Assembly: GCA_964651475.1 (NCBI GenBank)
Contig: CAZYXV010000007.1
Coordinates: forward strand, 62,001 to 126,000
DNA: 64,000 nt
Direction of reading: 5' to 3'
From: JBGSMF01 sp964651475
GTDB taxonomy: Bacteria; Chloroflexota; Anaerolineae; Fen-1058
The notes under the pieces were generated by a model. The model saw nothing but the letters and a program-made list of their open reading frames with translations, was not told where the DNA came from and did not search any database. Shown piece by piece: positions 16,153-25,156 of the stretch; within the stretch, counting starts at the first letter, position 1; every line of letters begins with the position of its first letter. The translations under genes were made by a program, and so were the position numbers.

Positions 16153-17039
16153 TACGGCTCGCTTCTTTCCACTGCCGCCCCGTCACTGGACTGGCGCTCA
16201 GCGGCGGTGGGGCGCGCGGGCTGGCCCACATTGGCGTACTCAAGGCGCTGGAACGCGAGCAGATCCCCATAGACCGGCTGGCCGGCACAAGCATGGGGGG
16301 CGTGATCGCTGCCGGTTACGCAGCGGGATTCAGCCCGCTCGACCTGGAACGCGAGGCGCTAAAATTAAACAACGCGCGCACGCTTTTGAGCCTGATTGAT
16401 TGGGCCGGCCCCGAAAGCGGCAGCCTCATCCATGGAAGCCGCATGGCGGCTTATTTTGAACGCCAACTGCAACAACGCACCTTTGCCGACCTGGCCATCC
16501 CGCTGGCGTTGGTGGCAGTAGATTTGAACAAGGGCCAAGAAGTCATTATGCAAGAGGGGCCGCTCGTTACTGCCATACGGGCGACCATGGCCGTGCCGGG
16601 CCTCTTGGCGCCGGTTATTGTGGAGGGCAAGCGGCTGGTAGACGGCGGCCTGCTCAACAACCTGCCCGCCGACGTAGCCCGCGCCATGGGCGCCGAACTC
16701 GTCATCGCCGTGGACGTTGGCTCCAAACCCGGCGCCCCATCTGGGTGGGACAGGTTGCTCAAGCGGCGTTTTATTCCCAAGGGGCTGGTTGAAGTGATGA
16801 GCACATTATCCGACGCGCTGGTTGTGCTATCTGCCCCCCAACAAGAACGCAAACTGGCCCAGGCTCGCCCTCACGTCATCCTCAATCCCCCCATTCCTCC
16901 CGACGTCACGCTCTTTACAGGCTACGGGCGCGCCGCCGAATTAATCGCCATCGGCGAACAGGCCGCCCAGGCCGCCTTACCGCACATTCGCTCTCTGTTG
17001 CAGCCCCGCCTGCGCTGGCCGGCGTGGAGAAAAGTATAA
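16143..17039 (+). CDS. Patatin-like phospholipase, RssA type
   Basis: 298 residues if it starts at TTG 16143, which overlaps pepA by ten bases; there is no in-frame ATG before the catalytic motifs, and the exact start is uncertain (CTG 16149 is possible). All patatin features are present: oxyanion loop SGGGARGLAHIG, nucleophile elbow GTSMGG with the catalytic Ser, and the Asp of VDGGLLNN. It should hydrolyse acyl chains from lipids with a Ser-Asp dyad. No signal peptide is seen, so it is probably cytoplasmic or at the inner membrane face. Confidence 0.88.
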   Translation: MGLIRLASFHCRPVTGLALSGGGARGLAHIGVLKALEREQIPIDRLAGTSMGGVIAAGYAAGFSPLDLEREALKLNNARTLLSLIDWAGPESGSLIHGSRMAAYFERQLQQRTFADLAIPLALVAVDLNKGQEVIMQEGPLVTAIRATMAVPGLLAPVIVEGKRLVDGGLLNNLPADVARAMGAELVIAVDVGSKPGAPSGWDRLLKRRFIPKGLVEVMSTLSDALVVLSAPQQERKLAQARPHVILNPPIPPDVTLFTGYGRAAELIAIGEQAAQAALPHIRSLLQPRLRWPAWRKV

Positions 17040-17093
17040 ACCCGCCAGGAGAACAGGTGACACCTTACCCTTCCGCTTTTCACCCAACCGGGC

Positions 17094-17099
17094 TATAAT
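17094..17099 (+). promoter_or_regulatory. Candidate -10 box before the DUF192 gene
   Basis: Perfect TATAAT 17 bases before the ATG. The base 17 upstream begins TTCCGC, a weak -35. If used, the mRNA leader would be only about ten bases long. Confidence 0.4.
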
Positions 17100-17115
17100 T
17101 GGGCCAGGGTTGGCT

Positions 17116-17475
17116 ATGGTTGAAAATCGTACACGCGGCGAAATCATTTTATCCAGGGTCAAGTGGTGTGATAGCTTTCTGAGCAATTTGCGCGGCCTGA
17201 CGTTCCGCCGCGCGTTGGCAGCCGACGAAGGACTGCTGCTCGATCAAAAAATCGAAAACATTGTCGCCTCCTCTATCCACATGATGTTTGTATTCTTTCC
17301 CATCGCCGCCCTCTGGCTGGATAACGAATTCCGCGTGGTAGATAAAACACTCGCCCATCCGTTCCGCCTGTATTACGCATCGCGCAAGCCGGCGCGTTAT
17401 GTTTTGGAAGGCCCGCCGGCTCTGCTCGAGCGAGTGGAGATAGGCGATCAACTTTATATCAGCAGAAAAGTGTAA
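17116..17475 (+). CDS. DUF192 family protein
   Basis: 119 residues from ATG 17116 (a TTG six bases earlier is in frame). The family pattern is clear: SNLRGLTFRRAL, then SSIHMMFVFFPIAALWLD, then VLEGPPALLERVEIGDQL. DUF192 proteins are small beta-rich proteins of unknown function, often secreted; this one lacks an obvious signal peptide. The stop overlaps the start of the endopeptidase gene (TAATG), suggesting coupling. Confidence 0.85.
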   Translation: MVENRTRGEIILSRVKWCDSFLSNLRGLTFRRALAADEGLLLDQKIENIVASSIHMMFVFFPIAALWLDNEFRVVDKTLAHPFRLYYASRKPARYVLEGPPALLERVEIGDQLYISRKV

Positions 17476-18800
17476 TGAAAAATCGCATTTGTTTGTTATT
17501 ATGCCTCCTGGCCTGCGCGGCCGCCTGGTTTTGCATGCCGGCCCGCTCGTTACAAGCAGCCGCCCTGCCCCCCCTGCCCTTGCACATCGAACCCAGCAAT
17601 TCGCCGCCCCCTGACCAGGCAGCGGTTCACATTGTCTGCACAAACGACACACTCTATAACATTGCCGCGCGATACCACGCCAACGTCATTGGCCTGGCGC
17701 AACGCAACGGCCTGACCAACCCTGGGTTGATTTACGTGGGGCAGCGCCTGATTGTGCCGGCGGACGCGCCCATCATCACGCCGACGGCCACGCCCGTGCC
17801 CATAGGCAACGCGCCGGTCGTCCACGTAGTGCAGCCGGGTGAAACGTTATTTCGCATCGCGCTGCAATACAACACTACCGTCTGGAGCATCGTATCGGCC
17901 AACCAACTCGAAAACTCGTCGCTCATCTACGCCGGCCAGCGATTAATCATTCCCACCGGCGAAGCCGCGCTGCAAGGCGCGCCGCCCGGCGATAACGGCC
18001 TGCCCTCGCCCTTCGTCAGCGTAGAGGTGACGCCGCTGCCCATCATTCAAGGCCGCGTCCTTGCCATCTCGGTACGCACCATCAAGCCCGTGACGCTTCA
18101 AAGTTCGTTCCTGGAATGGATCGTCCCATTCGCCAGCGACGGCGAGGTGTATCACGCACTGATCGGCATCAACGCTATGCAAAAAGTCGGCGCGTACCCG
18201 CTGGTCATCACCGCGACCGACGAGCAAGGGCGACAGGTGGCCGTCTCGATGGACGTTTCGATTGTAGCCGGGAAATTTGGATCGGAATGGATTAACCTGC
18301 CGCCCGAAAAGCAAGCGCTGCTCGACCCCGATCTGGTCAAAGCCGAGCGTGAAAAACTGTGGAGCGTGTTTAGCGTGTTTCGCCAGGAGCGTTACTGGGA
18401 CGGATTGTTCGGCCTGCCGGTGCAAGCCAAAATCTCGTCGGTGTTTGGCACGCGCCGCGGCTACAGCGGCGGGCCGTTCAACAGCTATCACGAGGGGCTA
18501 GACTTTTCGGCGGGCGGCGGCACGCCGGTCAGCGCGCCGGCGGCGGGCGTGGTGGTGCTGGCCGAAGCGCTGACTGTGCGGGGCAACGCCGTCATCCTGG
18601 ATCACGGCTGGGGCGTGCACACCGGTTTTTATCATCTTTCAGAAATCGGCGTGACGGTTGGCCAAAGCGTGCAAGCCGGCCAAGTCGTCGGGCGCGTGGG
18701 CAGCACCGGCCTTTCGACGGGGGCGCACCTGCACTGGGATATGCGCGTGCGCGGCGTCAACGTGGATCCGCTTGAATGGACGCAGCGGGTTTTCCCGTGA
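17475..18800 (+). CDS. LysM-containing M23 peptidoglycan endopeptidase
   Basis: 441 residues. Signal peptide at 1-29. Two LysM domains (about 50-95, starting VHIVCTNDTLYNIAARY, and 117-160, starting VVHVVQPGETLFRIALQY), each closing with YxGQRLI(V/I)P. A middle segment follows, then a C-terminal M23 domain (about 315-435) with the zinc ligands in YHEGLDF and the HxH of GAHLHWDM, plus the glycine-rich GTPVSAPAAGVVV. It should bind and cut cell-wall peptidoglycan or regulate a wall hydrolase; the key His and Asp residues are present, so it is likely active. Confidence 0.92.
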   Translation: MKNRICLLLCLLACAAAWFCMPARSLQAAALPPLPLHIEPSNSPPPDQAAVHIVCTNDTLYNIAARYHANVIGLAQRNGLTNPGLIYVGQRLIVPADAPIITPTATPVPIGNAPVVHVVQPGETLFRIALQYNTTVWSIVSANQLENSSLIYAGQRLIIPTGEAALQGAPPGDNGLPSPFVSVEVTPLPIIQGRVLAISVRTIKPVTLQSSFLEWIVPFASDGEVYHALIGINAMQKVGAYPLVITATDEQGRQVAVSMDVSIVAGKFGSEWINLPPEKQALLDPDLVKAEREKLWSVFSVFRQERYWDGLFGLPVQAKISSVFGTRRGYSGGPFNSYHEGLDFSAGGGTPVSAPAAGVVVLAEALTVRGNAVILDHGWGVHTGFYHLSEIGVTVGQSVQAGQVVGRVGSTGLSTGAHLHWDMRVRGVNVDPLEWTQRVFP

Positions 18801-18857
18801 GAAATTCAGATTGGGCAAACAAACTAGAGCAATGCAATACGACATAAGGAGATCATT

Positions 18858-19736
18858 ATGAGCACACCTGATTTGACCGAGCATTTTGTCGAACTGATCA
18901 AGCGCACCTCGACCGATTTACCGGCCGACGTGGAGCAGGCGCTCAAACAAGCGCGCGAGATTGAAGCGCCCAACTCGGCGGCGCAAGGCGCGCTCGATAC
19001 TATTTTGGAAAATATCGCCGCCTCGCGCGCCAGTTCTCGGCCCATTTGCCAAGATACCGGCACGCCCATTTTCTACGTGTGGTATCCCGAAGGCTGGAGC
19101 CAGCGCACACTCCGGGAACAAATCCGGGCAGCGGTCAAAACGGCCACCGAGCGCGCCTTTTTGCGCCCCAACGCCGTGGCGGCGCTTTCGGGCAAAAACT
19201 CGGGCGATAATACCGGCATAGACTTTCCCACCATCCACTTTGAAGAGTGGGAACACGACTATCTCAAGGCAGGACTGCTGCTCAAGGGCGGCGGTTGTGA
19301 AAACGTAGGGCGGCAATACAGCCTGCCCAGCGCCGAGTTTCCGGCCAGCCGCGATATGAAAGGTGTGCGCAAGGCGGTGATGGATGCGGCGTTCCAGGCT
19401 CAGGGCGAAGGCTGCGCGCCGGGCGTGTTGGGTGTGGCGATCGGCGGCGACCGCGGCACCAGTATCCTCACATCTAAAGAACAACTTTTCCGCCCCTTAA
19501 AAGACGCCAATCCAGACCCCGAACTGGACAAGATGGAAAAACAACTGCACGCCGAAGCCAATCAGCTGGGCATCGGGCCGATGGGCTTTGGCGGCAAGAC
19601 GACGGTGCTGGGCGTCAAGATGGCCGAACTGCACCGCTTGCCGGCGTCGTTCTTTGTCTCGGTGAGCTACATGTGCTGGGCGGACCGGCGCCGGGTGATG
19701 ATCTGTGGCCAAGACGGACAGGTGACCATTGAATAA
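18858..19736 (+). CDS. Class I fumarate hydratase, alpha subunit
   Basis: 292 residues, the length of the separate alpha subunit of iron-sulfur fumarases. Probable cluster ligands are Cys64 (ICQDTGTP), Cys186 (GEGCAPGVLG) and Cys273 (SYMCWADRR), by position. Other family segments are LSGKNSGDNTG and GPMGFGGKTTVLGV. It interconverts fumarate and malate with the beta subunit that follows 49 bases downstream. L-tartrate dehydratase (TtdAB) has the same architecture and cannot be excluded. AAGGAG precedes ATG 18858. Confidence 0.9.
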   Translation: MSTPDLTEHFVELIKRTSTDLPADVEQALKQAREIEAPNSAAQGALDTILENIAASRASSRPICQDTGTPIFYVWYPEGWSQRTLREQIRAAVKTATERAFLRPNAVAALSGKNSGDNTGIDFPTIHFEEWEHDYLKAGLLLKGGGCENVGRQYSLPSAEFPASRDMKGVRKAVMDAAFQAQGEGCAPGVLGVAIGGDRGTSILTSKEQLFRPLKDANPDPELDKMEKQLHAEANQLGIGPMGFGGKTTVLGVKMAELHRLPASFFVSVSYMCWADRRRVMICGQDGQVTIE

Positions 19737-19785
19737 AGCGTAAAACGTGCGCGGCACATTTTACACTTCATTGAGAGGATACACG

Positions 19786-20397
19786 ATGAAAAAGTTAACC
19801 GTTCCCATCAGCGAACAAGACATCCGCGCATTGCGCGTGGGCGACCAGGTGTTGCTCAGCGGGGTGATCATGACGGGGCGCGACGCGGCGCACAAGTACA
19901 TAGTCGAAAGTTTCATCAAGGGTCAAACGCCCGAATCGGAACGAGACATATACAAGGAGCTGAGAGAGGGGCTGGCGAATGGAGCGATTTATCACTGCGG
20001 GCCGGTGGTGCGCAAACGCCCGGATGGCAAATACGAATTCGTGGCCGCCGGGCCGACCACCAGCATCCGCGAGGAACCTTATCAGGCCGACGTGATCGGC
20101 CACTTTGGCCTGCGCGCCGTCATCGGCAAGGGCGGCATGGCGGCCAAGACGCTCCAGGGCTGCCAGGAGCACGGCTGCGTGTATTTGCACGCCATTGGCG
20201 GCGCGGGCACGCTCATCGCCGATACGGTGAAAGAGGTGCTGACAGTGCACAAGCTAGAGTTTGGCGTGCCAGAAGCTTTTTGGGTCATTCGGGTGGAGGA
20301 TTTTCCGGCTGTGGTGACCATGGATAGCCACGGGAACAGCCTGCACGCCGAGGTGCGCGCCCAATCGCAAGAAAAACTGGCGCAACTGGTCGGCTAG
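19786..20397 (+). CDS. Class I fumarate hydratase, beta subunit
   Basis: 203 residues from ATG 19786 (GAGAGGA just upstream); a longer frame from 19747 adds 13 unlikely residues. The family's segments are clear: LRVGDQVLLSGVIMTGRDAAH, IYHCGPVV, AAGPTTSIREEPY, VIGKGGM and YLHAIGGAGTL. This subunit corresponds to the C-terminal domain of single-chain class I fumarase and shapes the active site with the alpha subunit. The gene ends 10 bases before a terminator. Confidence 0.92.
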   Translation: MKKLTVPISEQDIRALRVGDQVLLSGVIMTGRDAAHKYIVESFIKGQTPESERDIYKELREGLANGAIYHCGPVVRKRPDGKYEFVAAGPTTSIREEPYQADVIGHFGLRAVIGKGGMAAKTLQGCQEHGCVYLHAIGGAGTLIADTVKEVLTVHKLEFGVPEAFWVIRVEDFPAVVTMDSHGNSLHAEVRAQSQEKLAQLVG

Positions 20398-20407
20398 TCG
20401 CCGCTTC

Positions 20408-20443
20408 AAAAGCCGGGATTTCTGGAGAATCCCGGCTTTTTTT
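20408..20443 (+). terminator. Rho-independent terminator after the fumarase genes
   Basis: AAAAGCCGGGATT (20408-20420) pairs with AATCCCGGCTTTT (20428-20440), loop of seven, followed by more T's. It also lies just past the end of the convergent gene at 20458. Confidence 0.93.
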
Positions 20444-20457
20444 ATTGGCCGGCCGCC

Positions 20458-21078
20458 TTAGGCCCCGTTCGAGTTAGTCTCGGATTGGCGCGCCACGTCA
20501 TCCAGCGCGATGGCCGAAACCAACGCCAGGATGGAAAGCATGTTCACGTCTGTATCGGTGAACTCGCCGCCGGCTTTGTTGACGACCTCAATCACACCCA
20601 GCGTCTTTTGACGAGCGAGCAGCGGGACGCAAATCAACGAGTTTGTATGGAAATTAAAAGCCTCGTCCACGCGCGTCGAAAAGCGCGGGTCGCGCCGGGC
20701 GTCGTTGACGATAACGGGCTTGCCGTGCGCCGCTACCCACCCGGCAATGCCTTCGTCTTTGCGGATGCGGTAGCCGGGCAACACCTGGCGCTTTTGGCCG
20801 TGCACCAGCGCAAACACCAGGTCGCCGGTCTCTTCCTCCGTCAGCAAGAGCGATGCGTCGCTGGCGCTCAAAACACCCAGCGCATACGCCAGGGTTTTAT
20901 CCAGCAAATTCATCAGGTCGTGCTCGTCGCTCAAACTGCGGGTGGCCTGCTCCAGCACATCCACGGCCAGGATGTATTCCAGCAGCGCCCTCACCTCTTC
21001 CGTCAACCGCTCGTTTTCTTCTTTTAGCCGCGCATTTTCTTGCTGCAAGAAACGCACCACACTGTTCAAATCAGACAT
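20458..21078 (-). CDS. GAF domain protein with N-terminal coiled coil
   Basis: 206 residues. Residues 1-40 form a coiled coil (FLQQENARLKEENERLTEE). A GAF domain spans about 45-195, with the typical DEGIAGWVAAHGKPVIVNDA and SLICVPLLARQKTLGVIEVVNK segments. There is no output domain, so it may signal through a partner bound by the coiled coil. It lies upstream of nothing on its strand (it ends by the terminator) and 50 bases downstream of the helicase-loader gene, possibly in the same transcript. Ligand unknown. Confidence 0.85.
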   Translation of the reverse strand: MSDLNSVVRFLQQENARLKEENERLTEEVRALLEYILAVDVLEQATRSLSDEHDLMNLLDKTLAYALGVLSASDASLLLTEEETGDLVFALVHGQKRQVLPGYRIRKDEGIAGWVAAHGKPVIVNDARRDPRFSTRVDEAFNFHTNSLICVPLLARQKTLGVIEVVNKAGGEFTDTDVNMLSILALVSAIALDDVARQSETNSNGA

Positions 21079-21128
21079 GCCTTTACCTCCTCAAATCGCG
21101 CTATGTATGGGGGGCATCCAGCAACTCT

Positions 21129-22493
21129 TTATTTTCTGGCTTTGGAGCCGCGCCTAGCGGCGCTGCGCTGCAATGCCAGGGGATGATCTTCCAACTCTTT
21201 TAACCGAAAACCCGGAACGCCTTCCAAATCAATTTGTATGCAGCGGCCACGATCTGCCAGGCGCGATACAATCCGGCTATCCAGCAATTTAGATGACAGA
21301 GCGGTCGTGATGATGGTGGGCAACTTGGCATTGTAGCGATAGTTGATAATCTGGTACAATTTTTCTTTGGCCCACGGCGTAGCGTTTTCGGTGCCCAAAT
21401 CGTCCAACACCAGCAATGTTGTCCGGCGCACCTCTTCAAAAGGCCGCTCGTGCGGTGTAAAGTTCTGCGGCGCAAACGTGCGGCGCAGGTAATCGAGCAA
21501 ATCAGGCACAACGGTGAACACAGTTTGCACGCCGCGTTCGTGGCAAAAATTAGCCACTGCCGCCGCCAGGTGCGTTTTGCCGCTGCCATACGGGCCGGTG
21601 AACAAGAGCCAGCCGGCCTCGGCCGCGTTGTGCTTGACGATTTCTTCAGCATACGCCTGCGCCTGGTAACGCGCGTCGCGCAGGATGACGTGCTGTTCAG
21701 GCGTCAGCTCTTTTTCACGCAATTTGAAGCTGACAAACGTCAAATCACGCACCAGGTTCAAGCTGGATATTTCCTCGACGTTCACCACACCATTGGAACG
21801 AAAATCGGGCGCGTTAATCGTCACGAGGTGCGACAAACCCGAGTCTACCATGCGGCTATGCAAACGCGGGTCAATACTATCTAGCGGCTGATTGGTGGTG
21901 ACTACCGTTGGCAGGCGGGCGTTGTAGCGATAATTTAAAATCTGGTAAAGCTTTTCTTGCGCCCACTCGGTAGCGTTTTGTGTGCCCAGGTCGTCGAGAA
22001 TGAGCAAAGGCGCATTTTGTACCTGGTCCAAACGCTCATCATAAGACACCTCGGCGGATGGGCTGTAGGCCGCGCGCAAATAATCCAGCAGGTCCGGCAC
22101 CACCACAAACAACACCGCTTGCCCTTTGGCGATACATTCGTTGGCAATTGCCGCCGCCAAGTGCGTTTTGCCGCATCCGTAGCCACCCAGCAAGATCAGC
22201 CAACCCTGGGGAAGGGACGTATACTCCAGGCAAATCTCGTAAGCCTTGCGCAAGTTGGCGCGGCGCGTCGGTTCAAGTCCCAGTCCTTCGGGCATAAACG
22301 ATCCAAAGGTCATACGTTCCAACGTGCTCAAATTGCCCACGGCGCGCAAGCGCTGCGCTTCCCGCCGCTGCATCTCTGCCGCCTTGCAAACGCACGGAAA
22401 CATTTTGCCAAAGTGCGGATGCCCCACCGGCACACTTTCAGTAATATAGCCCAGGTCGCCGCATATTGGGCACGATGGAGACAAGGACCGCAT
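21129..22493 (-). CDS. Double AAA+ DnaC/DnaI-type helicase loader
   Basis: 454 residues from ATG 22493, which overlaps the stop of the upstream dnaD gene (TGATG). An N-terminal zinc site (C8, C11, C34, C36) recalls DnaI. Two AAA+ modules follow. Module 1: Walker A GGYGCGKT (103-110), Walker B LLILDD (163-168), sensor TTN (199-201). Module 2: Walker A GPYGSGKT (300-307), Walker B LLVLDD (360-365), sensor position TTA (396-398), where the usual Asn is replaced. Both share the motif VVPDLLDYLR. DnaC/DnaI normally has one module of about 250-310 residues; this is a tandem duplication. Role inferred from the adjacent dnaD and dnaB: loading DnaB onto DNA. Confidence 0.88.
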   Translation of the reverse strand: MRSLSPSCPICGDLGYITESVPVGHPHFGKMFPCVCKAAEMQRREAQRLRAVGNLSTLERMTFGSFMPEGLGLEPTRRANLRKAYEICLEYTSLPQGWLILLGGYGCGKTHLAAAIANECIAKGQAVLFVVVPDLLDYLRAAYSPSAEVSYDERLDQVQNAPLLILDDLGTQNATEWAQEKLYQILNYRYNARLPTVVTTNQPLDSIDPRLHSRMVDSGLSHLVTINAPDFRSNGVVNVEEISSLNLVRDLTFVSFKLREKELTPEQHVILRDARYQAQAYAEEIVKHNAAEAGWLLFTGPYGSGKTHLAAAVANFCHERGVQTVFTVVPDLLDYLRRTFAPQNFTPHERPFEEVRRTTLLVLDDLGTENATPWAKEKLYQIINYRYNAKLPTIITTALSSKLLDSRIVSRLADRGRCIQIDLEGVPGFRLKELEDHPLALQRSAARRGSKARK

Positions 22494-23158
22494 CACAATT
22501 CACCCCGTATAACTCGCCTCCAATCTTCGGAGGCGCTGCTATCGCGCGGCGCGCGCTTGCCGCGTTGAGCGCGCCGCTCCAAGATAGAGCGCACATAGGC
22601 CCACGAGTGGACGTTCTGGCGCGCCGCCTCGCGGAACGCCTCCTCGATCCAATCAGGCGGATAGGTGTTTTCCGCGTCGCGCAGCTCGTCGGCCAGCAGC
22701 GGCGACAGCAAGCCAATCGTCTGCTCGTACAATGTAAAAATGTTGGGGCGTTCCACGCGCGCAGTCGCGTCTTGAGCAAGCTCGAGGCCTTCCGGCGATT
22801 CCCCTTTTTGAATAGCAGTCACGGCGGCGCGGCCTTTGGGAGTATTGAAGAAATATATCTCTTCTTCATCGCCGCGGCGCCCAACCTGCACGCGCAGCAA
22901 CGCGCCTCGCGCCGCCGCGCGCTCCAGGCCGTCGAGCAGAGACGTTTCGTCCAGGTCGGCCAGCGCCGCGTCGCTCAACAAATCACCCAGACGCACACAA
23001 CGAACCGCGCCCGTCTGCACGGTCAGTATGCGCCAGCAGGCCAGCGTCACCTTTAGCTCGCTCAGATTGTCCACGAGCGGCAGCAACTCGACAAAAAATG
23101 AATCGGGTAAAGCAATCTGGCGCTCTTGGCCAGGCCTAAAGCCCGCAAAGCCCTTCAT
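22493..23158 (-). CDS. dnaD: DnaD-domain primosomal protein
   Basis: 221 residues. N-terminal winged-helix region (about 15-100), with the pattern LPLVDNLSELKVTLACWRIL. The DnaD C-terminal domain (about 140-205) has the characteristic NIFTLYEQTIGLLSPLL and the YPPDWIEEAFREA segment followed by WAYVRSIL. In Bacillus, DnaD helps recruit helicase at origins and stalled forks. It lies between dnaB (33 bases upstream) and the loader, so the primosome genes form one unit. The family match is clear. Confidence 0.88.
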   Translation of the reverse strand: MKGFAGFRPGQERQIALPDSFFVELLPLVDNLSELKVTLACWRILTVQTGAVRCVRLGDLLSDAALADLDETSLLDGLERAAARGALLRVQVGRRGDEEEIYFFNTPKGRAAVTAIQKGESPEGLELAQDATARVERPNIFTLYEQTIGLLSPLLADELRDAENTYPPDWIEEAFREAARQNVHSWAYVRSILERRAQRGKRAPRDSSASEDWRRVIRGEL

Positions 23159-23191
23159 GTCCCGTCCTTCGCTGCCATCGTTCGCTCTCTG

Positions 23192-24538
23192 TCACAACGT
23201 TACCTCGCGCCGCGCCGCGTTCACAAACTGGGCCAGGTGGTTGCGGAAGTACAACTCTACCCCGCCCGTCGGCCCATTGCGGTGCTTGGCGACAATGATC
23301 TCGGCCACGTTTTTGCGTTCGCTGGTCTGATCGTACATGTCGTCGCGATAAATAAACATCACCACGTCGGCGTCTTGCTCGATGCTGCCCGATTCTCTCA
23401 GGTCTGAAAGCATGGGACGCTTGTCGGCTCTCTGCTCGACGGCGCGGCTGAGCTGGCTGGCGGCCAAGACGGGCACGTTAAGTTCGCGCGCCAGTCCCTT
23501 GAGCGAGCGAGAGATATACGAGATTTCCTGCACGCGGTTTTCAGAGCGCATGTCGCCCGTCATCAATTGCAGATAATCTACGATGATGAGATCCAGCCCG
23601 TGCTCGGCGTGCAGGCGGCGCGCTTTGGTGCGTAATTGCAGCGCCGATATGGACGGCGTGTCATCTATAAACAAACTGGCGCTCGAAAGGGCGCTGGAAG
23701 CCTCGACAAAGAGCGGCCACTCTTCTTCGTGCAGATCGCCCAGGCGCAGGCGCTGGCTGTCAATCCCTGTTTCCTGGCTGACCAAACGCTGCACCACCTG
23801 CTCGTTCGACATTTCGAGTGAAAAGACTGCCACGCGCTGGTGGACGCGCCGCGCCGCGTGCAAGCCGATGGACAACATCAGGCTGGTCTTGCCTACCCCG
23901 GGCCGCGCAGCGATAATGATCAAATCACTGCGCTGCAAGCCGCCCGTCAGCCGGTCCAAATCCATAAAGCCGGTAGGCACGCCCAGCGGCTCGCCGCGGT
24001 GTTCGTACAGATATTCGATGCGGGCGTAATACGAGCGAATGATCTCGGAAATAGGCACCAGCTCGCGGGACACGCGCCGCTGAGATACGCCAAACAGCGC
24101 CTGCTCGGCGCGATCAATGACCTGGTCAATTTCCTCGGCCTCTTCGTAGGCCAGTTGGGCAATGTCGCTGGCGGCGGCCAACAAACGCCGGCGGAGGCTG
24201 GTCTGCTCGACAATACGGCCATAGCCCTCGGCGTGAATGGCGGTGGGCACCACGTTGATGAGGTGCGCGATATACGCTTGCCCGCCCACTTCGGCCAGTT
24301 GCTCGCGCCGTTCCAACTCCTCGCACACGGTCAAAAAATCAATTGGGTCGCGCCTCTCGTGCAGAGCCAGAATCGCTTCCCATACCCATTGATTTTTAAC
24401 CAAGAAAAAATCGCCCGGCGACAAAAATGGCAAAACGCGAAAGAGCGATTCGGGGTCAATTAAAACCGATCCCAAGACTGCCTCTTCGGCTTCGAGGCTG
24501 TGCGGCGCCATGCGCGCCCCCAGATCACTTTCTGGCAT
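23192..24538 (-). CDS. dnaB: Replicative DNA helicase DnaB
   Basis: 448 residues, normal for DnaB. The N-terminal domain begins APHSLEAEEAVLGSVL; the C-terminal RecA-like domain has Walker A ARPGVGKTS (211-219), LIIVDYLQLM (Walker B/H3 region), and the arginine region with SQLSRAVEQRADKRP and LRESGSIEQDADVV. It unwinds DNA at the fork as a hexamer. No intein is present. ATG 24538 is used; ATG 24511 (M10, directly before the conserved start) is a possible alternative. It is followed by dnaD and a loader on the same strand. Confidence 0.96.
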   Translation of the reverse strand: MPESDLGARMAPHSLEAEEAVLGSVLIDPESLFRVLPFLSPGDFFLVKNQWVWEAILALHERRDPIDFLTVCEELERREQLAEVGGQAYIAHLINVVPTAIHAEGYGRIVEQTSLRRRLLAAASDIAQLAYEEAEEIDQVIDRAEQALFGVSQRRVSRELVPISEIIRSYYARIEYLYEHRGEPLGVPTGFMDLDRLTGGLQRSDLIIIAARPGVGKTSLMLSIGLHAARRVHQRVAVFSLEMSNEQVVQRLVSQETGIDSQRLRLGDLHEEEWPLFVEASSALSSASLFIDDTPSISALQLRTKARRLHAEHGLDLIIVDYLQLMTGDMRSENRVQEISYISRSLKGLARELNVPVLAASQLSRAVEQRADKRPMLSDLRESGSIEQDADVVMFIYRDDMYDQTSERKNVAEIIVAKHRNGPTGGVELYFRNHLAQFVNAARREVTL

Positions 24539-24570
24539 GGGGATGTATCTGCATCCTCTCTATACAAATA

Positions 24571-24591
24571 GCCGAGGTCACTTGCCTCGGC
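24571..24591 (-). terminator. Weak hairpin between the bifunctional nuclease gene and dnaB
   Basis: GCCGAGG (24571-24577) pairs with CCTCGGC (24585-24591), loop of seven. Read on the minus strand it is followed by TATTTGTATA, so it may partly end transcription from the nuclease gene. Confidence 0.4.
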
Positions 24592-24643
24592 CTGCAAACC
24601 CACCACCTCGTTCCAGACGCAAGTGGCCCGCTTGTCTCGCCTT

Positions 24644-25156
24644 TCAACGATCCAAATCGTCCAGGTCCAATCCTTCCAGCAAGTCTTTAAACGCTGAAGG
24701 GGGCTCGCCCTTGGCCGGCGCTTCGGGATTTTCCGAAACCTCGGCGATGAGGTCTTCTTCAGGAGCAATGGCGGCCCGATCCATAATTTCTTCTTCTACA
24801 AATATCGGCACGCGCGCCCGCACGGCCAATGCAATCGCATCGCTGGGGCGGCTGTCGAGTTCCAACACGCGGCCCTCGACATCCAACACAATACTTGCGT
24901 AAAACGTCTCGTTGCGCAAGTCGTTGACCAACACGTAAGAAACCGACGCGCCCAACTCACGAATGAGTGATTTGAGCAGGTCGTGCGTCATCGGTCGGGC
25001 CACCTGCACGCCTTGCAATTCGATAGTGATCGCGTCAGCCTCGCACGGCCCAATCCAGATCGGCAAATGGCGCTCGCTGCTGGCCTCTTTAAGGATTACC
25101 ACGCGGTGCTGGGTCATCAAGCTAATGCGAATACTGTCAATCGTGACTTCAATCAT
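24644..25156 (-). CDS. Bifunctional nuclease (BFN/DUF151) family protein
   Basis: 170 residues. The DUF151 core (1-130) is evident: LPIWIGPCEADAITIEL, RPMTHDLLKSLI, NETFYASIVLD, and LDSRPSDAIALAVRARVPIFV. A short acidic tail follows (EDLIAEVSENPEAP...), ending LLEGLDLDDLDR. Plant and bacterial BFN proteins cut both DNA and RNA in vitro, but the cellular role is poorly known. The gene lies 105 bases upstream of dnaB with a weak hairpin between. The first ATG is used; the purine-rich GGGGAGAAGTT lies before it. Confidence 0.9.
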   Translation of the reverse strand: MIEVTIDSIRISLMTQHRVVILKEASSERHLPIWIGPCEADAITIELQGVQVARPMTHDLLKSLIRELGASVSYVLVNDLRNETFYASIVLDVEGRVLELDSRPSDAIALAVRARVPIFVEEEIMDRAAIAPEEDLIAEVSENPEAPAKGEPPSAFKDLLEGLDLDDLDR

